A stretch of 64,000 nt of DNA from an uncultured Prevotellaceae bacterium (GCA_900318205.1 ONJS01000011.1:1-64000); one strand, 5' to 3'. Shown: positions 37,728 through 47,588, counted from the stretch's first letter. The notes: a model not told the origin generated them from the letters alone. Translations and numbers: made by a program.

Positions 37728-38285
37728 CTAACTGATTTTGGGGTGCTCGGCGAGGTAGCGCCACAGCGGAGCTGCCATGAGGGCCTGTAGTTGGCGGTTC
37801 TCACGCAGCATCGCCTCGACTTCGTCACGCGTTAGCAGCAGCACTGCGATGTCCTCGCTGGCATCGAGGTGCTGGTCGCTGACACGCTCCACGCCCTCGG
37901 CCAGGAAGCAGTGGGTGATGTTGTCACAGATGCTGGGATTCTGGCCCACTGTCATGATTTCGCGCCACGTGCCGCCGCCGTAGCCTGTTTCCTCCAGCAG
38001 TTCGCGCCGTGCGGCCTGCAGGGGCGCTTCGCCCTCTTCGACCACGCCGGCACACAATTCGTCAAGCACGATGTCCATGGCATGACGGTACTGCCTGACC
38101 ATGACAAACTCGCCCTCTCGGGTAATTGCGATGATGTTGACCCACTCGGGGTATTCCAGCACATAGTGCTCGGGGTTGATACGCCCGTCGGGCAGCTGCA
38201 CTTTATCGACACGTGCTGTGAGCCAGGGCCGCTGGATGATGTAGCGGCTCTCGAGCGTGGTCCATTTCTTGATTTCCTTTGCCAT
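37728..38285 (-). CDS. Nudix hydrolase, ADP-ribose pyrophosphatase-like
   Basis: A Nudix enzyme of about 185 residues cleaving nucleoside diphosphate-X compounds, probably ADP-ribose. The Nudix box is GVVEEGEAPLQAARRELLEETGY near residues 80-102 (from the ATG at 38285), preceded by VRQYRHAMDIVLDELCAG as in ADPRase members. The start is placed at MAKEIKKW (38285); an upstream ATG (38309, MNENLNFI) is possible. Its stop is inside a TTAGGGG heptamer run. Confidence 0.9.
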   Translation of the reverse strand: MAKEIKKWTTLESRYIIQRPWLTARVDKVQLPDGRINPEHYVLEYPEWVNIIAITREGEFVMVRQYRHAMDIVLDELCAGVVEEGEAPLQAARRELLEETGYGGGTWREIMTVGQNPSICDNITHCFLAEGVERVSDQHLDASEDIAVLLLTRDEVEAMLRENRQLQALMAAPLWRYLAEHPKIS

Positions 38286-38355
38286 AATAAAGTTTAGGTT
38301 CTCGTTCATATATTATAACGTGGAATTGCGCCGAATGGTACTTGATAACGAAAAA

Positions 38356-38958
38356 ATGAGTAACTTTGCGCTCGTGGAAGTGAGGATCATCAAAAAGAAA
38401 GGTCGCGAGAAAAAGCTGTGGTATGCTATCCGCGTGACCTATAACCGCGAACTCAAGGTGAAAGAAGAACTTGACGCTCGCGGCATTAAAAGTTTTGTAC
38501 CCATGCAGTACCGTCGCGAGGAACGCAACGGCGTGATGGTGAAACGCCTCGTCCCCAGTATCCACAACCTTATCTTCATCAACCTCACTCCCAGCGAGAT
38601 GAAGGAATACAGGGAGACCACGGCCATGCCCATCCGCTACATCATGGACCGTGAGACCAGCAAACCCATCACGGTGCCCGACCATCAGATGGAGAACTTC
38701 ATCAAGGTGGCTGGCACCTACGAGGAGAAACTCATCTATCTAAATCCCGAGCCGGGTGACTTCAGCCAGGGTGAGCGCGTGCGCATCATCGGTGGACCGT
38801 TTGAGGGAGCTGAGGGCGTCTTTGTGCGCATCAAGCGCGATCGCCGCGTGCTCATCAACATCCCGGGTGTGGTCGCTGTAGCCACAACTCACGTTCACCT
38901 GTCGATGCTCGAAAAGATCACCGACCCCGATCCAAATCAATTAGACAACGCTTTATAA
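38356..38958 (+). CDS. UpxY/NusG-family transcription antiterminator
   Basis: NusG paralog of the UpxY type, which lets RNA polymerase read through the leader of surface-polysaccharide operons. NGN domain about 18-115 ([31 protein letters not shown]), KOW domain about 140-190 ([28 protein letters not shown]). The start is uncertain: ATG 38356 gives MSNFALVEV, a longer frame opens at 38257, but a -7-like TAACTTTG sits at 38361-38368, which would put the true start further in (for example a GTG near 38374). It heads upxY-gmd-fcl, 7 bp before gmd. Confidence 0.88.
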   Translation: MSNFALVEVRIIKKKGREKKLWYAIRVTYNRELKVKEELDARGIKSFVPMQYRREERNGVMVKRLVPSIHNLIFINLTPSEMKEYRETTAMPIRYIMDRETSKPITVPDHQMENFIKVAGTYEEKLIYLNPEPGDFSQGERVRIIGGPFEGAEGVFVRIKRDRRVLINIPGVVAVATTHVHLSMLEKITDPDPNQLDNAL

Positions 38959-38965
38959 TACCGAT

Positions 38966-40048
38966 ATGAACGAGAACAATCAGAGAGTCGCCCTCATCAC
39001 GGGCATTACCGGTCAGGATGGATCCTATCTTGCCGAATTCCTGTTGGACAAGGGCTATGAGGTGCATGGCATCATCCGTCGCAGCAGCAGTTTCAATACG
39101 GGTCGCATCGAGCACCTATACCTTGACGAGTGGGTGCGCGACATGAAGCAGCGCCGCCTCATCAACCTGCACTATGGTGACATGACCGACAGCAGTTCGC
39201 TCATCCGTATCATCGAGAAGACCCGACCCGACGAGATTTACAACCTGGCGGCACAGAGTCATGTCAAGGTATCGTTCGATGTGCCTGAATACACTGCCGA
39301 GACCGATGCAGTGGGTACGCTGCGACTCATCGAGGCGGTGCGCATCGCAGGCCGTGAGAAGGGAACCCGCATCTATCAGGCAAGCACCAGCGAACTCTAT
39401 GGCAAGGTGCAGGAGGTGCCTCAGAGCGAGACTACGCCATTCTATCCCCGCAGTCCCTATGGTTGCGCCAAGCTCTACTCGTTCTGGATTATGAAGAATT
39501 ACCGCGAGAGTTACGGTATGTTCTGCGCCAACGGCATCCTGTTCAACCATGAGAGTGAGCGTCGTGGCGAGACCTTTGTGACGCGTAAGATCACGGTGGC
39601 TGCCGCACGCATCGTCAACGGCCTCCAGGATAAACTCTATCTGGGAAACCTCAATGCCCTACGTGACTGGGGTTATGCCCGTGACTACGTGGAATGTATG
39701 TGGCTCATCCTGCAGCAGCCCGAGCCCGACGACTTTGTCATCGCCACTGGCGAGTACCACACGGTGAGGGAATTCTGCACCCTGGCGTTCCATCATGCCG
39801 GCATCGAACTGCAGTGGCAAGGCGAGGGGCTCTATGAAAAGGGTATCGACAAGGCAACTGGCAAGGTGCTGGTAGAGGTGGATCCCAAGTACTTCCGTCC
39901 TGCCGAGGTCGATCAGCTCCTGGGAGACCCCACTAAGGCCAAGAACGTACTGGGCTGGAACCCGCGCAAGACCTCCTTCGAGGACCTCGTTCGCATCATG
40001 GTGGAATACGACTTGCAGCACATCAAGAAGATCTACCACCTCAAATAA
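38966..40048 (+). CDS. gmd: GDP-mannose 4,6-dehydratase
   Basis: First step of GDP-L-fucose synthesis. A 360-residue extended SDR protein: [15 protein letters not shown] nucleotide loop near residue 11, [10 protein letters not shown] with the catalytic Thr/Glu, and [10 protein letters not shown] (Y-x-x-x-K) near 165. It is followed by fcl after 56 bp, completing the pathway for fucosylated surface polysaccharide. Confidence 0.97.
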   Translation: MNENNQRVALITGITGQDGSYLAEFLLDKGYEVHGIIRRSSSFNTGRIEHLYLDEWVRDMKQRRLINLHYGDMTDSSSLIRIIEKTRPDEIYNLAAQSHVKVSFDVPEYTAETDAVGTLRLIEAVRIAGREKGTRIYQASTSELYGKVQEVPQSETTPFYPRSPYGCAKLYSFWIMKNYRESYGMFCANGILFNHESERRGETFVTRKITVAAARIVNGLQDKLYLGNLNALRDWGYARDYVECMWLILQQPEPDDFVIATGEYHTVREFCTLAFHHAGIELQWQGEGLYEKGIDKATGKVLVEVDPKYFRPAEVDQLLGDPTKAKNVLGWNPRKTSFEDLVRIMVEYDLQHIKKIYHLK

Positions 40049-40054
40049 TTCCAT

Positions 40055-40098
40055 AACACCTCATCAAACCCTATTACACCCTATCAAACCCTATCAAG
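40055..40098 (+). repeat. Short tandem repeat in the gmd-fcl gap
   Basis: Imperfect units of ACCCTATCAA fill most of the intergenic gap (three to four copies). No promoter or terminator is obvious. Confidence 0.6.
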
Positions 40099-40104
40099 GA
40101 TAGC

Positions 40105-41175
40105 ATGGAAAAAAACTCAAAAATCTATGTGGCAGGCCATCGGGGACTCGTGGGCAGCGCCATCTGGAACAACTTACAACGCAAGGGTTATACCAACCTT
40201 ATCGGCCGCACCCATCAGGAACTTGATCTGATGGATGCCGCTGCCGTGAAGCGCTTCTTTGACGAGGAACAGCCCGAATATGTCGTGCTCGCTGCAGCCC
40301 ATGTGGGCGGCATCATGGCTAATTTAAAATACCGCGCCGATTTTATCTTCCAGAACCTCGCTATTCAGCAGAACGTCATCGGTGAGAGTTGGCGTCACGG
40401 CGTGAAGAAACTGCTCTTCCTGGGCAGCACTTGCATCTATCCGCGTGAGGCACCGCAGCCCATCGGCGAGAATGCCCTGCTCACATCGCCGCTGGAATAT
40501 ACCAATGAGCCCTATGCCATCGCCAAGATTGCGGGCATGAAGATGTGCGAGAGTTTCAATCTGCAGTACGGCACCAATTTCATCGCCGTAATGCCCACTA
40601 ATCTCTACGGTCCTCGTGACAATTTCAACCTTGAGACCAGCCACGTCATGCCGGCCATGATCAGGAAAATGCACCTCGCCAAACTGTTGAATGAGGGTGA
40701 CATGGCAGGTGTCCGCACCGATCTGGACCGCCGCCCCGTCGAGGGAGTTGACGGCAGCGCCAACGATGAGCAAATTGTTGCATTGTTGGAAAAATACGGC
40801 ATCCTCAAGGACAGCCTGCGCCTGTGGGGAACTGGTGCGCCGATACGGGAGTTCCTGTGGAGCGAGGATATGGCCGACGCCAGCGTGTATTGCCTGGAGC
40901 ACATTGACTTCAAGGATGTACGTGGCGAGGGCGAGGAAGTGCGCAACTGCCACATTAACATAGGCAGTGGCAAGGAAGTCACTATCCGCCAGCTTGCCGA
41001 ACTGGTCAAAGCCACTGTTGGATACCGTGGCACTATAGAGTGGGACAGCACCAAGCCCGACGGCACCCTGCGCAAACTCACCGACGTGAGCAAGCTGCAC
41101 GCCCTCGGCTGGCACCACACCATGGAGCTTGAGGACGGCGTTCCCGCCCTCTACCGCTGGTATTTGGATAATTAA
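40105..41175 (+). CDS. fcl: GDP-L-fucose synthase
   Basis: Epimerase/reductase making GDP-L-fucose from the Gmd product. A 356-residue SDR: VAGHRGLVGSAIW near residue 10, STCIYP serine motif near 110, YAIAKIAGMK (Y-x-x-x-K) near 140, and RDNF/HVMPAMIRK substrate region. It has the ~45-residue insertion (about 190-235) common in Bacteroidetes Fcl. Confidence 0.96.
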   Translation: MEKNSKIYVAGHRGLVGSAIWNNLQRKGYTNLIGRTHQELDLMDAAAVKRFFDEEQPEYVVLAAAHVGGIMANLKYRADFIFQNLAIQQNVIGESWRHGVKKLLFLGSTCIYPREAPQPIGENALLTSPLEYTNEPYAIAKIAGMKMCESFNLQYGTNFIAVMPTNLYGPRDNFNLETSHVMPAMIRKMHLAKLLNEGDMAGVRTDLDRRPVEGVDGSANDEQIVALLEKYGILKDSLRLWGTGAPIREFLWSEDMADASVYCLEHIDFKDVRGEGEEVRNCHINIGSGKEVTIRQLAELVKATVGYRGTIEWDSTKPDGTLRKLTDVSKLHALGWHHTMELEDGVPALYRWYLDN

Positions 41176-41236
41176 GCCGCGCTCATAGGCGGTTTTGAGA
41201 GAGTAATGTAATAAGCAATCAACCGATATAACCATT

Positions 41237-41860
41237 ATGAAAGTTTTATTGATCAACGGCAGTGCCCGCCGTGAGGGCAACACATTCGTCGCCTTGTCCG
41301 AGGTGGCGCGCCAGCTCGAGAAGCATGGTGTGGAAACTGAAATCGTGCAGCTGGGCAATAAGCCCGTGCGCGGCTGCATCGCTTGCGGCCAGTGTATGAT
41401 TCGTGGCTTGGGACGTTGTGCGTTTGATGATGACGTCTGCAATCGCATCGTGGAGAAACTTGATGATATTGATGCGCTGGTAGTCGGGTCGCCCGTCTAT
41501 TATGGTCAGCCCAATGGCGCCCTGCTGGCAGTGATGCAGCGCCTGCTTTTCTCGGCCAGTGGCAAGCTGGAGAACAAGCCCGCAGCCAATATCGCCGTTT
41601 GCCGTCGCGGCGGTGCCACGGCAGCGTTCCAGACGATGAACATGATGTTCCAGATGGTCAATATGCCGCTGGTCACCTCGCAATATTGGAACATAGCCTA
41701 TGGCCGTGACGCGGGAGAGGCAGCCCAGGATGCCGAGGGTATGCAGACCATGCGCACGCTGGCGGACAACATGGCCTGGCTGCTGAAGAAAATCCATGCC
41801 GGCAACAACCTCGACTATCCCGAGCGCGAGGAGTGGCAGCCCATGCACTTTATCAGATAA
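41237..41860 (+). CDS. Flavodoxin-fold NADPH-dependent FMN reductase family protein
   Basis: A 207-residue flavodoxin-like protein: INGSARREGNT phosphate loop at 6-16, GSPVYYGQPNG isoalloxazine loop near 90. A cysteine cluster (CIACGQCMIRGLGRC, about 48-62) as in iron-sulfur flavoproteins could bind an Fe-S centre. It is followed by a second flavoprotein. Function unknown. Confidence 0.88.
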   Translation: MKVLLINGSARREGNTFVALSEVARQLEKHGVETEIVQLGNKPVRGCIACGQCMIRGLGRCAFDDDVCNRIVEKLDDIDALVVGSPVYYGQPNGALLAVMQRLLFSASGKLENKPAANIAVCRRGGATAAFQTMNMMFQMVNMPLVTSQYWNIAYGRDAGEAAQDAEGMQTMRTLADNMAWLLKKIHAGNNLDYPEREEWQPMHFIR

Positions 41861-41894
41861 TAATTAGTGATAATCATTTAATATATAATCTATT

Positions 41895-42542
41895 ATGAAA
41901 AAGATAATAATCATTGACGGCGGACCTCGCAAGGCTATGAACACCGCGCAGATGTTAAAACGGTTTGCCGAGGGCGCCATGTCAGTCAGCGAGCAGATTG
42001 AAGTGAAGACGGTGCGCCTGTATGAACTGGATTACAAGGGCTGCATGTCGTGCATGGCATGTAAGATAAAGGGTAGGGCATCCAATGTCTGCAAGTTCAA
42101 GGACGCACTGACTCCCGTTCTGGAAGAGATTGCCCAGGCCGACGGCTTGGTGATGGGCTCACCCATCTATTTCGGTGATGTCACGGGACAGATGCGCACT
42201 TTCCTCGAGCGCTTGGCATTCCCGTGGCTGTCCTATAACGACTACAGCATGACTGCCCCCAAGAAGATGCCCGTGGTGCTGATGGAAACCATGAACGGCA
42301 CACCTGACCGCAACAATAGCCAGGGTTATGGCTCAATGGAGTATTGCATCGCGACAGCCCTGGGCCAGCCCGAGCGCCTCATCGCTTACAACACCTATCA
42401 AGTCAAGGATTACAACCGCTTTGAACTGGCAGGTTTCTCCGAGGAAGCCAAGCGCCAATACCGCGACGAGCATTGGGAAAAAGACCTGCAGCAGGCCTTC
42501 GATGCCGGCCGCCACATGGCTATGGGCATCCTGGAATCATAA
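41895..42542 (+). CDS. Flavodoxin family protein with Cys cluster
   Basis: A 215-residue protein paralogous in fold to the previous gene: IIDGGPRKAMNT, GCMSCMACKIKGRASNVC (four cysteines near 50-68) and GSPIYFGDVTGQMRTFLERL. The Cys spacing resembles iron-sulfur flavoproteins. It starts 34 bp after its neighbour, so they are likely one transcript. Confidence 0.88.
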   Translation: MKKIIIIDGGPRKAMNTAQMLKRFAEGAMSVSEQIEVKTVRLYELDYKGCMSCMACKIKGRASNVCKFKDALTPVLEEIAQADGLVMGSPIYFGDVTGQMRTFLERLAFPWLSYNDYSMTAPKKMPVVLMETMNGTPDRNNSQGYGSMEYCIATALGQPERLIAYNTYQVKDYNRFELAGFSEEAKRQYRDEHWEKDLQQAFDAGRHMAMGILES

Positions 42543-42595
42543 TAGCAGGCGCAGATTAAGCAAATCTCTGTACGGATAAAATAATTGATCGAGTT

Positions 42596-43807
42596 ATGAA
42601 GAGGGAACTTTCGGGCGGCTGTGGCATCATGGCATTGGCTTTTTCGCTGCTTTGTATCATCGCCGGCATTGTAGCCGTGTTTGACATGCGCGCCGAGGGT
42701 GGTGGGGGCGACGGTGCTTTAGGGTTGCTGGTGTTTGTCGGTATCCTGTCGCCGCTCATCTATTGGGGATATGTGATGCTCTACAAGTTCCTACGCCCTG
42801 GTGAACCGGTAAGATTCAGTAAGAAGATGGTACGATGTGGCGGTGCGGCCTTGCTGGCGTTGGTCATCTTTGCGTTGTGGGCAGCGCTGACGAGCAAGAA
42901 TCCCCCCAAGACTCCCGATCCCATCACCGAGATTGCCCAGGAACCCAACGAGCCCAAAGACAGCGTGGTCATCACCGAGGTGATGGAAGGTGACCCCTAC
43001 AAGGAACTGGACGAACTCATTGGTCTGGAATCGGTCAAGGAAGAGGTGCACACCATCGCCTATTTCGCCAAAATCCAACAGCAGCGCAAAGCACAGGGCC
43101 TGAAGGTGCCCAAGATGTCGTTCCACCTCGTGTTCACCGGCAGCCCTGGTACGGGTAAGACCACTGTGGCGCGCATTGTGGCTCGCATCTACAAGGACCT
43201 GGGAATCCTCAAGAGTGGACACACCGTGGAGACCGATCGCTCGGGTCTCGTAGCAGAGTATGTGGGACAGACCGCCACCAAGACCAACGCCGTGATCGAT
43301 TCGGCGCTCAACGGTGTGCTGTTCATCGACGAGGCCTATGCCCTTGTGCCCGAGAACGCCAGTAACGACTACGGCCAGGAGGCTATCTCCACTCTGCTCA
43401 AGCGTATGGAGGACGACCGCGACAAGTTGGTGGTCATTATTGCAGGCTATCCTAACGAGATGAAACGCTTCATCGACTCCAACCCGGGCCTGCAGTCGCG
43501 CTTCACGCGCTACATCAATTTCCCCGACTACAGTGAGCAGGAACTGTTTGACATCTTCAAGCTGTACCTCAACAAGAACCAGTACACCATCACCGACGAT
43601 GCGGCACAGCTGCTCAAGGAGAACCTGGACTATGTCGTAGCCCACAAGACCAAGAACTTCGGCAACGCCCGCTTTGTGCGCAACATCTTTGAACGCGCCG
43701 TCGAGCAACAGGCCAACCGCCTGTCGGCCCAACGCAGCATCAGCGACGACGAACTGTCCGTGCTGACCAAGGAAGACATCGAGAACGCCTTCAAGGCAAG
43801 GAAATAA
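42596..43807 (+). CDS. AAA+ ATPase, CbxX/SpoVK type, membrane-anchored
   Basis: A 403-residue protein with two N-terminal transmembrane helices (about 12-30 and 40-65), a third near 80, then a CbxX/CfqX AAA domain (about 135-400): GLESVKEEVHTIAYFAK, Walker A GSPGTGKTTVA, Walker B GVLFIDEAYAL, sensor region IIAGYPNEM, arginine finger SRF. Members remodel partner proteins. Partner not evident here; the next gene encodes a secreted hypothetical 18 bp on. Confidence 0.9.
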   Translation: MKRELSGGCGIMALAFSLLCIIAGIVAVFDMRAEGGGGDGALGLLVFVGILSPLIYWGYVMLYKFLRPGEPVRFSKKMVRCGGAALLALVIFALWAALTSKNPPKTPDPITEIAQEPNEPKDSVVITEVMEGDPYKELDELIGLESVKEEVHTIAYFAKIQQQRKAQGLKVPKMSFHLVFTGSPGTGKTTVARIVARIYKDLGILKSGHTVETDRSGLVAEYVGQTATKTNAVIDSALNGVLFIDEAYALVPENASNDYGQEAISTLLKRMEDDRDKLVVIIAGYPNEMKRFIDSNPGLQSRFTRYINFPDYSEQELFDIFKLYLNKNQYTITDDAAQLLKENLDYVVAHKTKNFGNARFVRNIFERAVEQQANRLSAQRSISDDELSVLTKEDIENAFKARK

Positions 43808-43825
43808 TAAAAACAGCGAACCGTC

Positions 43826-44383
43826 ATGACCAGATACTTCATCATCACGTTCATCGTGCTGCTGATGGCATCGACGACCATGCCGTCACGTGCCCAGGAG
43901 ATAACCAAAGCCGAGATGGCACGCATCCGCGCCGCCTATAGCGCCGCCAAAGAGCGAGTAGAACTCAACAGCCATGCCCAGGAGCAGAACGTCCCCCGCA
44001 GCGACATGGAGATTGTCAGCCATTACGTTATCCCGGGATGTGGTCCCACCGAGGAAGTCATCCACTACTATTTCACGCTCGACGAAGATCCCGTATTGGG
44101 AACACCCTATTACAAACTCTACTTCATTTCCACCACCTACAACGTGGCGGCCCGCAAGTTCTATCAAGAGTTCCTTTTTAGTGAAGATGGCTCCGACCTG
44201 CTGTTCTTCTTCCAAAGCAATGATGCCCTGGACGGCGGCACCGACGAGACGCATTATTACTACGGCAAGAACGGCATCCACAAGTCCATCAACGGAACCG
44301 CCGAACTCGACGAAGTCTTTGCCGCCCGCAAAGCCGACGACCTAAAAACCGCCTTCACCCACCTCCTAAACAAAGACTACTAA
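43826..44383 (+). CDS. Secreted hypothetical protein
   Basis: A 185-residue protein with a signal peptide (about 1-23, ending PSRAQ). The mature part is about half beta and rich in aromatic residues (EVIHYYFTLDEDPV, YYKLYFISTTYNVAARKFYQEFLF). No family recognised. It lies 18 bp behind the AAA gene and probably shares its transcript. Last gene before the accessory segment. Confidence 0.75.
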   Translation: MTRYFIITFIVLLMASTTMPSRAQEITKAEMARIRAAYSAAKERVELNSHAQEQNVPRSDMEIVSHYVIPGCGPTEEVIHYYFTLDEDPVLGTPYYKLYFISTTYNVAARKFYQEFLFSEDGSDLLFFFQSNDALDGGTDETHYYYGKNGIHKSINGTAELDEVFAARKADDLKTAFTHLLNKDY

Positions 44384-44777
44384 TAAAACCACCTCCTTGT
44401 TAATGATCCTCAAGCCCCCCAAACCTATCACTAGATAATTCTAACACAATCTTGGTACACCCCATTGCACACATGATTTTTGACCTATAGGTAAATTATG
44501 GTGATTGCTAGCACGTCTATACGCACCTCATTCGTTAGATTGTTAACACTTTAAAAGCCATATGGTAACATCTAACACGTGTTATGTATCAAATCTAGCA
44601 GTAAAAAATACACTATGTAGCACTATTATACCAGTGCTAAGGGCGAACGAACATCTTCTACAATGCACTTATAACTTTAGCAGTAATCCTACTGACAAGA
44701 GAAGGCTTTAAAGCAGAGGAAATAGGAAGAAGTGAAGAGAAAAGATTAACCTCACGATTATCCCTTAGATGTTTGTC
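44384..44777. other. Non-coding junction with left direct repeat
   Basis: No gene. AT-rich, carrying the repeat described at 44533-44610; the remaining ~160 bp before the MORN gene's stop show nothing recognisable. Confidence 0.5.
44533..44610 (+). repeat. Long direct repeat, left copy
   Basis: Begins CGTTAGATTGTTAACACTTT, contains CATATGGTAACA and the palindrome TAACACGTGTTA, and ends in an A-run. A close copy in the same orientation lies at 54307-54386. Confidence 0.8.
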
Positions 44778-45866
44778 TCATTTTTTGTGTCCATCCCAAT
44801 CTTCCCAAGAAGATCTGAACATCTGGTAGCCACGACTTTCCCATTTTTCTCTGATGCGTTTCATTTTGCTTTGTATGTCTCGACGATGACTGTCGTTGTA
44901 CTCGTCTTCCCAATAGGTGTTCATCTTAATCAGTTGAGATTCATAACCTGAATATGATTTTTGATCTCTATTCTTGGCTTCAACGTCATTGCCTGATTGC
45001 TTAGACTTGCCCGATGATTTGCTCCCTGTTCTAGTAGATGATCCAGACAAACCTGTATCGGTGTCATCATCATATTCTCCGCCATCATTCTTTGAGGTGA
45101 TTTCGTTAACCAATGCCATCATCGTGGCGCCGGCCTTCTTGAATTCTTCAAATGCACCAGAGATTGCTTTATTAAAATTTGCCTTAGCGGTAGCTGCCTG
45201 CTCTTTGTATTTTTCTGAGGAACTGATAAGCTCACTGCTATCATCCTTGTAATTGATGGTTTCCCACTCTCCATCATAGGATAGGTATAGCCCGATGCCT
45301 TTCTGGGTGCCATTCTTGAAATGGCTTTGCCATACATCACCATTGCCAAAAATGATGGCACCAAAGCCGTTTACTTCTTTTCCTGATAATTCACCCACAT
45401 AGGTACTTCCGTTTCCTAAATCAACAAGAGAGAAGTATCGTTTTAGTGAAGGATTGGATGATGGATAAGCTTCTGTAGGTTTATCATCTGAAAACTGACC
45501 CTGGTAGATGACATCACCATTCTCATTGTAACAAATACCCGAGCCCGACTTCTTGCCATCTTTGAAATTCCCAACATACACTTGACACCCTTCACAATTC
45601 AATACCTGATTTGATGCCAGCAACAATCCGTAACCAGTCACAGCATTCATGTAAAAGTCACCTACATATACCGATCCGTCCTTGAATTGGTATAGGCCCA
45701 TACCGTTGCGTTTCCCTTTAATAATTTGGCCCTTGAATTTTTCCTTCCCCTTTTTTTCAGTAGCAATTTCAAATGATTTGGAAAAGGCGCTGATAGATTC
45801 TTGGGATTGAGCATTAATGAAGTTTGCACAGAATGCAAACATAAGAAAACATATGATAAATCTCAT
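44778..45866 (-). CDS. Secreted MORN-repeat protein
   Basis: About 362 residues from ATG 45866 (MRFIICFLMF), chosen because a signal peptide (1-19, FINAQS) starts there; the upstream extension to 45959 is hydrophobic and unlikely. At least five MORN-type repeats (about 40-215; patterns YVGDFYMN, YVGNFKDGKKSGSG, YQGQFSDDK, YVGELSGKEVNGFG). A helical segment (about 225-265), a Gly/Ser-rich linker, and a charged C-terminus (DIQSKMKRIREKWESRG) follow. Located 92 bp after a small secreted protein in the same orientation. Role unknown. Confidence 0.82.
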   Translation of the reverse strand: MRFIICFLMFAFCANFINAQSQESISAFSKSFEIATEKKGKEKFKGQIIKGKRNGMGLYQFKDGSVYVGDFYMNAVTGYGLLLASNQVLNCEGCQVYVGNFKDGKKSGSGICYNENGDVIYQGQFSDDKPTEAYPSSNPSLKRYFSLVDLGNGSTYVGELSGKEVNGFGAIIFGNGDVWQSHFKNGTQKGIGLYLSYDGEWETINYKDDSSELISSSEKYKEQAATAKANFNKAISGAFEEFKKAGATMMALVNEITSKNDGGEYDDDTDTGLSGSSTRTGSKSSGKSKQSGNDVEAKNRDQKSYSGYESQLIKMNTYWEDEYNDSHRRDIQSKMKRIREKWESRGYQMFRSSWEDWDGHKK

Positions 45867-45958
45867 TTTGTTGAAAATATAAAGTAAAATAAAAAAGAGC
45901 AACACCTCTAAAACAAGTCTTGAGAAGGCGTTACTCGTTGTGCAATCATTAAAGAACA

Positions 45959-46453
45959 TTATTGTTGAATATACTCGGGAAGCATTTCATACTTTTTGTC
46001 GTTCAGCATCTTTTGGGCATCTTTCTCGGAAATCTCTTTAAGACGGATGTCTTTAATGCCCTTGTTCTCTAGCATAATGTAGTGAACCGAGCCTTCAGTG
46101 AGATTCAATTGAATTTCGGTATCTAATTCTGAAACAGCGAGAGTGCCGACGTTTGTGAATTTGAAATCAATCGAGAATAACGCTTTTCCCTCTTCATTGA
46201 TAACGCATTTCTTCTTGCAGGGGTTATAACTGACTGAGGCAATTTTCATCGGGCCGATTGGATTGATGGTCTTTTTCACAGATCCTCTTAATTCGCCAAT
46301 TTCCTGACCGTTCATCTTTAATGTGATTTCGCTATTGTCAAATGATTTTGCAAAGAAATAAACTGTGCTCTGAGCGTAAGCCCCAATTGCGGCAAGCCCC
46401 ATCATTAAAATAAACACGGCGATTCTCGATTGGTTTAATAGCAAATGCTTCAT
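45959..46453 (-). CDS. Secreted hypothetical protein
   Basis: About 164 residues from ATG 46453 (MKHLLLNQSRIAVFIL), with a signal peptide (about 1-28, IGAYAQS). The mature part looks like a beta-sandwich (STVYFFAKSFDNSEITLKMNG). A charged C-terminal tail carries KDAQKMLNDKKYEMLPEY. No family recognised. Upstream of the MORN gene and likely cotranscribed. Confidence 0.7.
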   Translation of the reverse strand: MKHLLLNQSRIAVFILMMGLAAIGAYAQSTVYFFAKSFDNSEITLKMNGQEIGELRGSVKKTINPIGPMKIASVSYNPCKKKCVINEEGKALFSIDFKFTNVGTLAVSELDTEIQLNLTEGSVHYIMLENKGIKDIRLKEISEKDAQKMLNDKKYEMLPEYIQQ

Positions 46454-47264
46454 TGTCTTAGCCCTGATGTGTGTCGGGCACAACTGATAAATGATGAATA
46501 ATAATGCTATACATTTTTGATAGCAAAGAATAAAAACAAACATAAAAGCCGCTTACAATCAAGTGATTGAATGGTGCTGTCGCAGACTGGCATGGGCAGA
46601 AAAACAGGGCATCTTGTTTTGACGTAGCCTATCTGAGGTTTCCATCTGCCAATAATAATCACCTGTGCTAACTACCAATTAATGAACAACAAGCTTTTAT
46701 GACAACATGGGTTGCCTAGGCAATTCCATGGCAAAAATACGCATTATATTTCACAATTTAAGCGATAATGGTGAGAAATGTCAAAATTATTCTATGAAAA
46801 GCAAAAACGAAATATTCAGTCAAAGACAAAGGACCATGTTTCAATTGCCCGCATTACATGTCTTTCATGCTGGTTTAATCAAGTGAGAGCTCGTTATAAA
46901 ATCTTGGTATATAATATATTGTTAAAGAATTATACTTTGGCACGGTAATTGCAGATATAGGTTCGAACTCATAATTTTTGGAGGACTCCAAAAACCCTTT
47001 ATTTATCGGGGTTTCCAAAGATTTCGACACATCCAAAGGGTGCAAAAATTGCCACCACAAAATTAGGCTATTTTTCTGGTTCAACCAAGGGAAAAAGCCT
47101 ATTATTTTTTTGCGAACCATTTTTGACCAAGCATTACGATTGATTCTAGTTTTGCCCAATTTTTCCAGATACGCCCTGATATGGATTATATGTTACAACC
47201 TTTTTAAAAATTCTACTAACACCAATTTGTCTGCATCTAATTCGTAGTGAATCGTTGAGATATA
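46454..47264. other. AT-rich intergenic region without supported gene
   Basis: 810 bp with no convincing gene. Overlapping opposite frames (46875-47159 minus, 94 codons; 46978-47247 plus, 89 codons) lack start context and known domains; the minus frame reads like a decayed peptide. GGTTCGAACTC at 46960-46970 imitates a tRNA T-arm but no acceptor or anticodon arm fits around it. Confidence 0.4.
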
Positions 47265-47588
47265 TTAATCATATAGGTCAGAATAGTACTCTTCAAGATT
47301 CTCTACTGGGAGTTGTATAGGAACGTCTCTATTGGGTCTAACATGAAGACTTTCATCCGCGATCACAGGCACCCTTTTACAGACGCATTGCCGTTTGCAA
47401 ACAACAGAATCTTCGTCTTTAATCATGAAGATCATTCCTTGCTGCAAATATTTCTTATACATTTCAGAGTATTCACCTTTATAATAAACCACACCATCCT
47501 CATCCTTTAGTCGAGCATAGGGCGCTACACAAAAATCAGTGAATTCTTCATCAGATTCAAAGAAAACAATGTTATCCTTTATTTCCAT
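47265..47588 (-). CDS. Small hypothetical protein
   Basis: A 107-residue acidic protein (starts MEIKDNIVFFESDEEF) with three close cysteines (VVCKRQCVCKR near 63-71) and no signal or membrane segment. No family recognised. Codon use is AT-rich like its neighbourhood. Isolated between non-coding stretches. Confidence 0.55.
   Translation of the reverse strand: MEIKDNIVFFESDEEFTDFCVAPYARLKDEDGVVYYKGEYSEMYKKYLQQGMIFMIKDEDSVVCKRQCVCKRVPVIADESLHVRPNRDVPIQLPVENLEEYYSDLYD

Noticed and set aside
38257-38355. N-terminal extension of the UpxY homolog to 38257
   Set aside because: It overlaps the start of the divergent Nudix gene and its sequence does not resemble NusG proteins.
46950-46980. tRNA T-arm look-alike GGTTCGAACTC
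   Set aside because: No acceptor stem, D-arm or anticodon arm can be built around it.
46875-47159. 94-codon minus-strand frame
   Set aside because: No promoter, no recognisable domain, overlaps an equally long plus-strand frame in AT-rich sequence.
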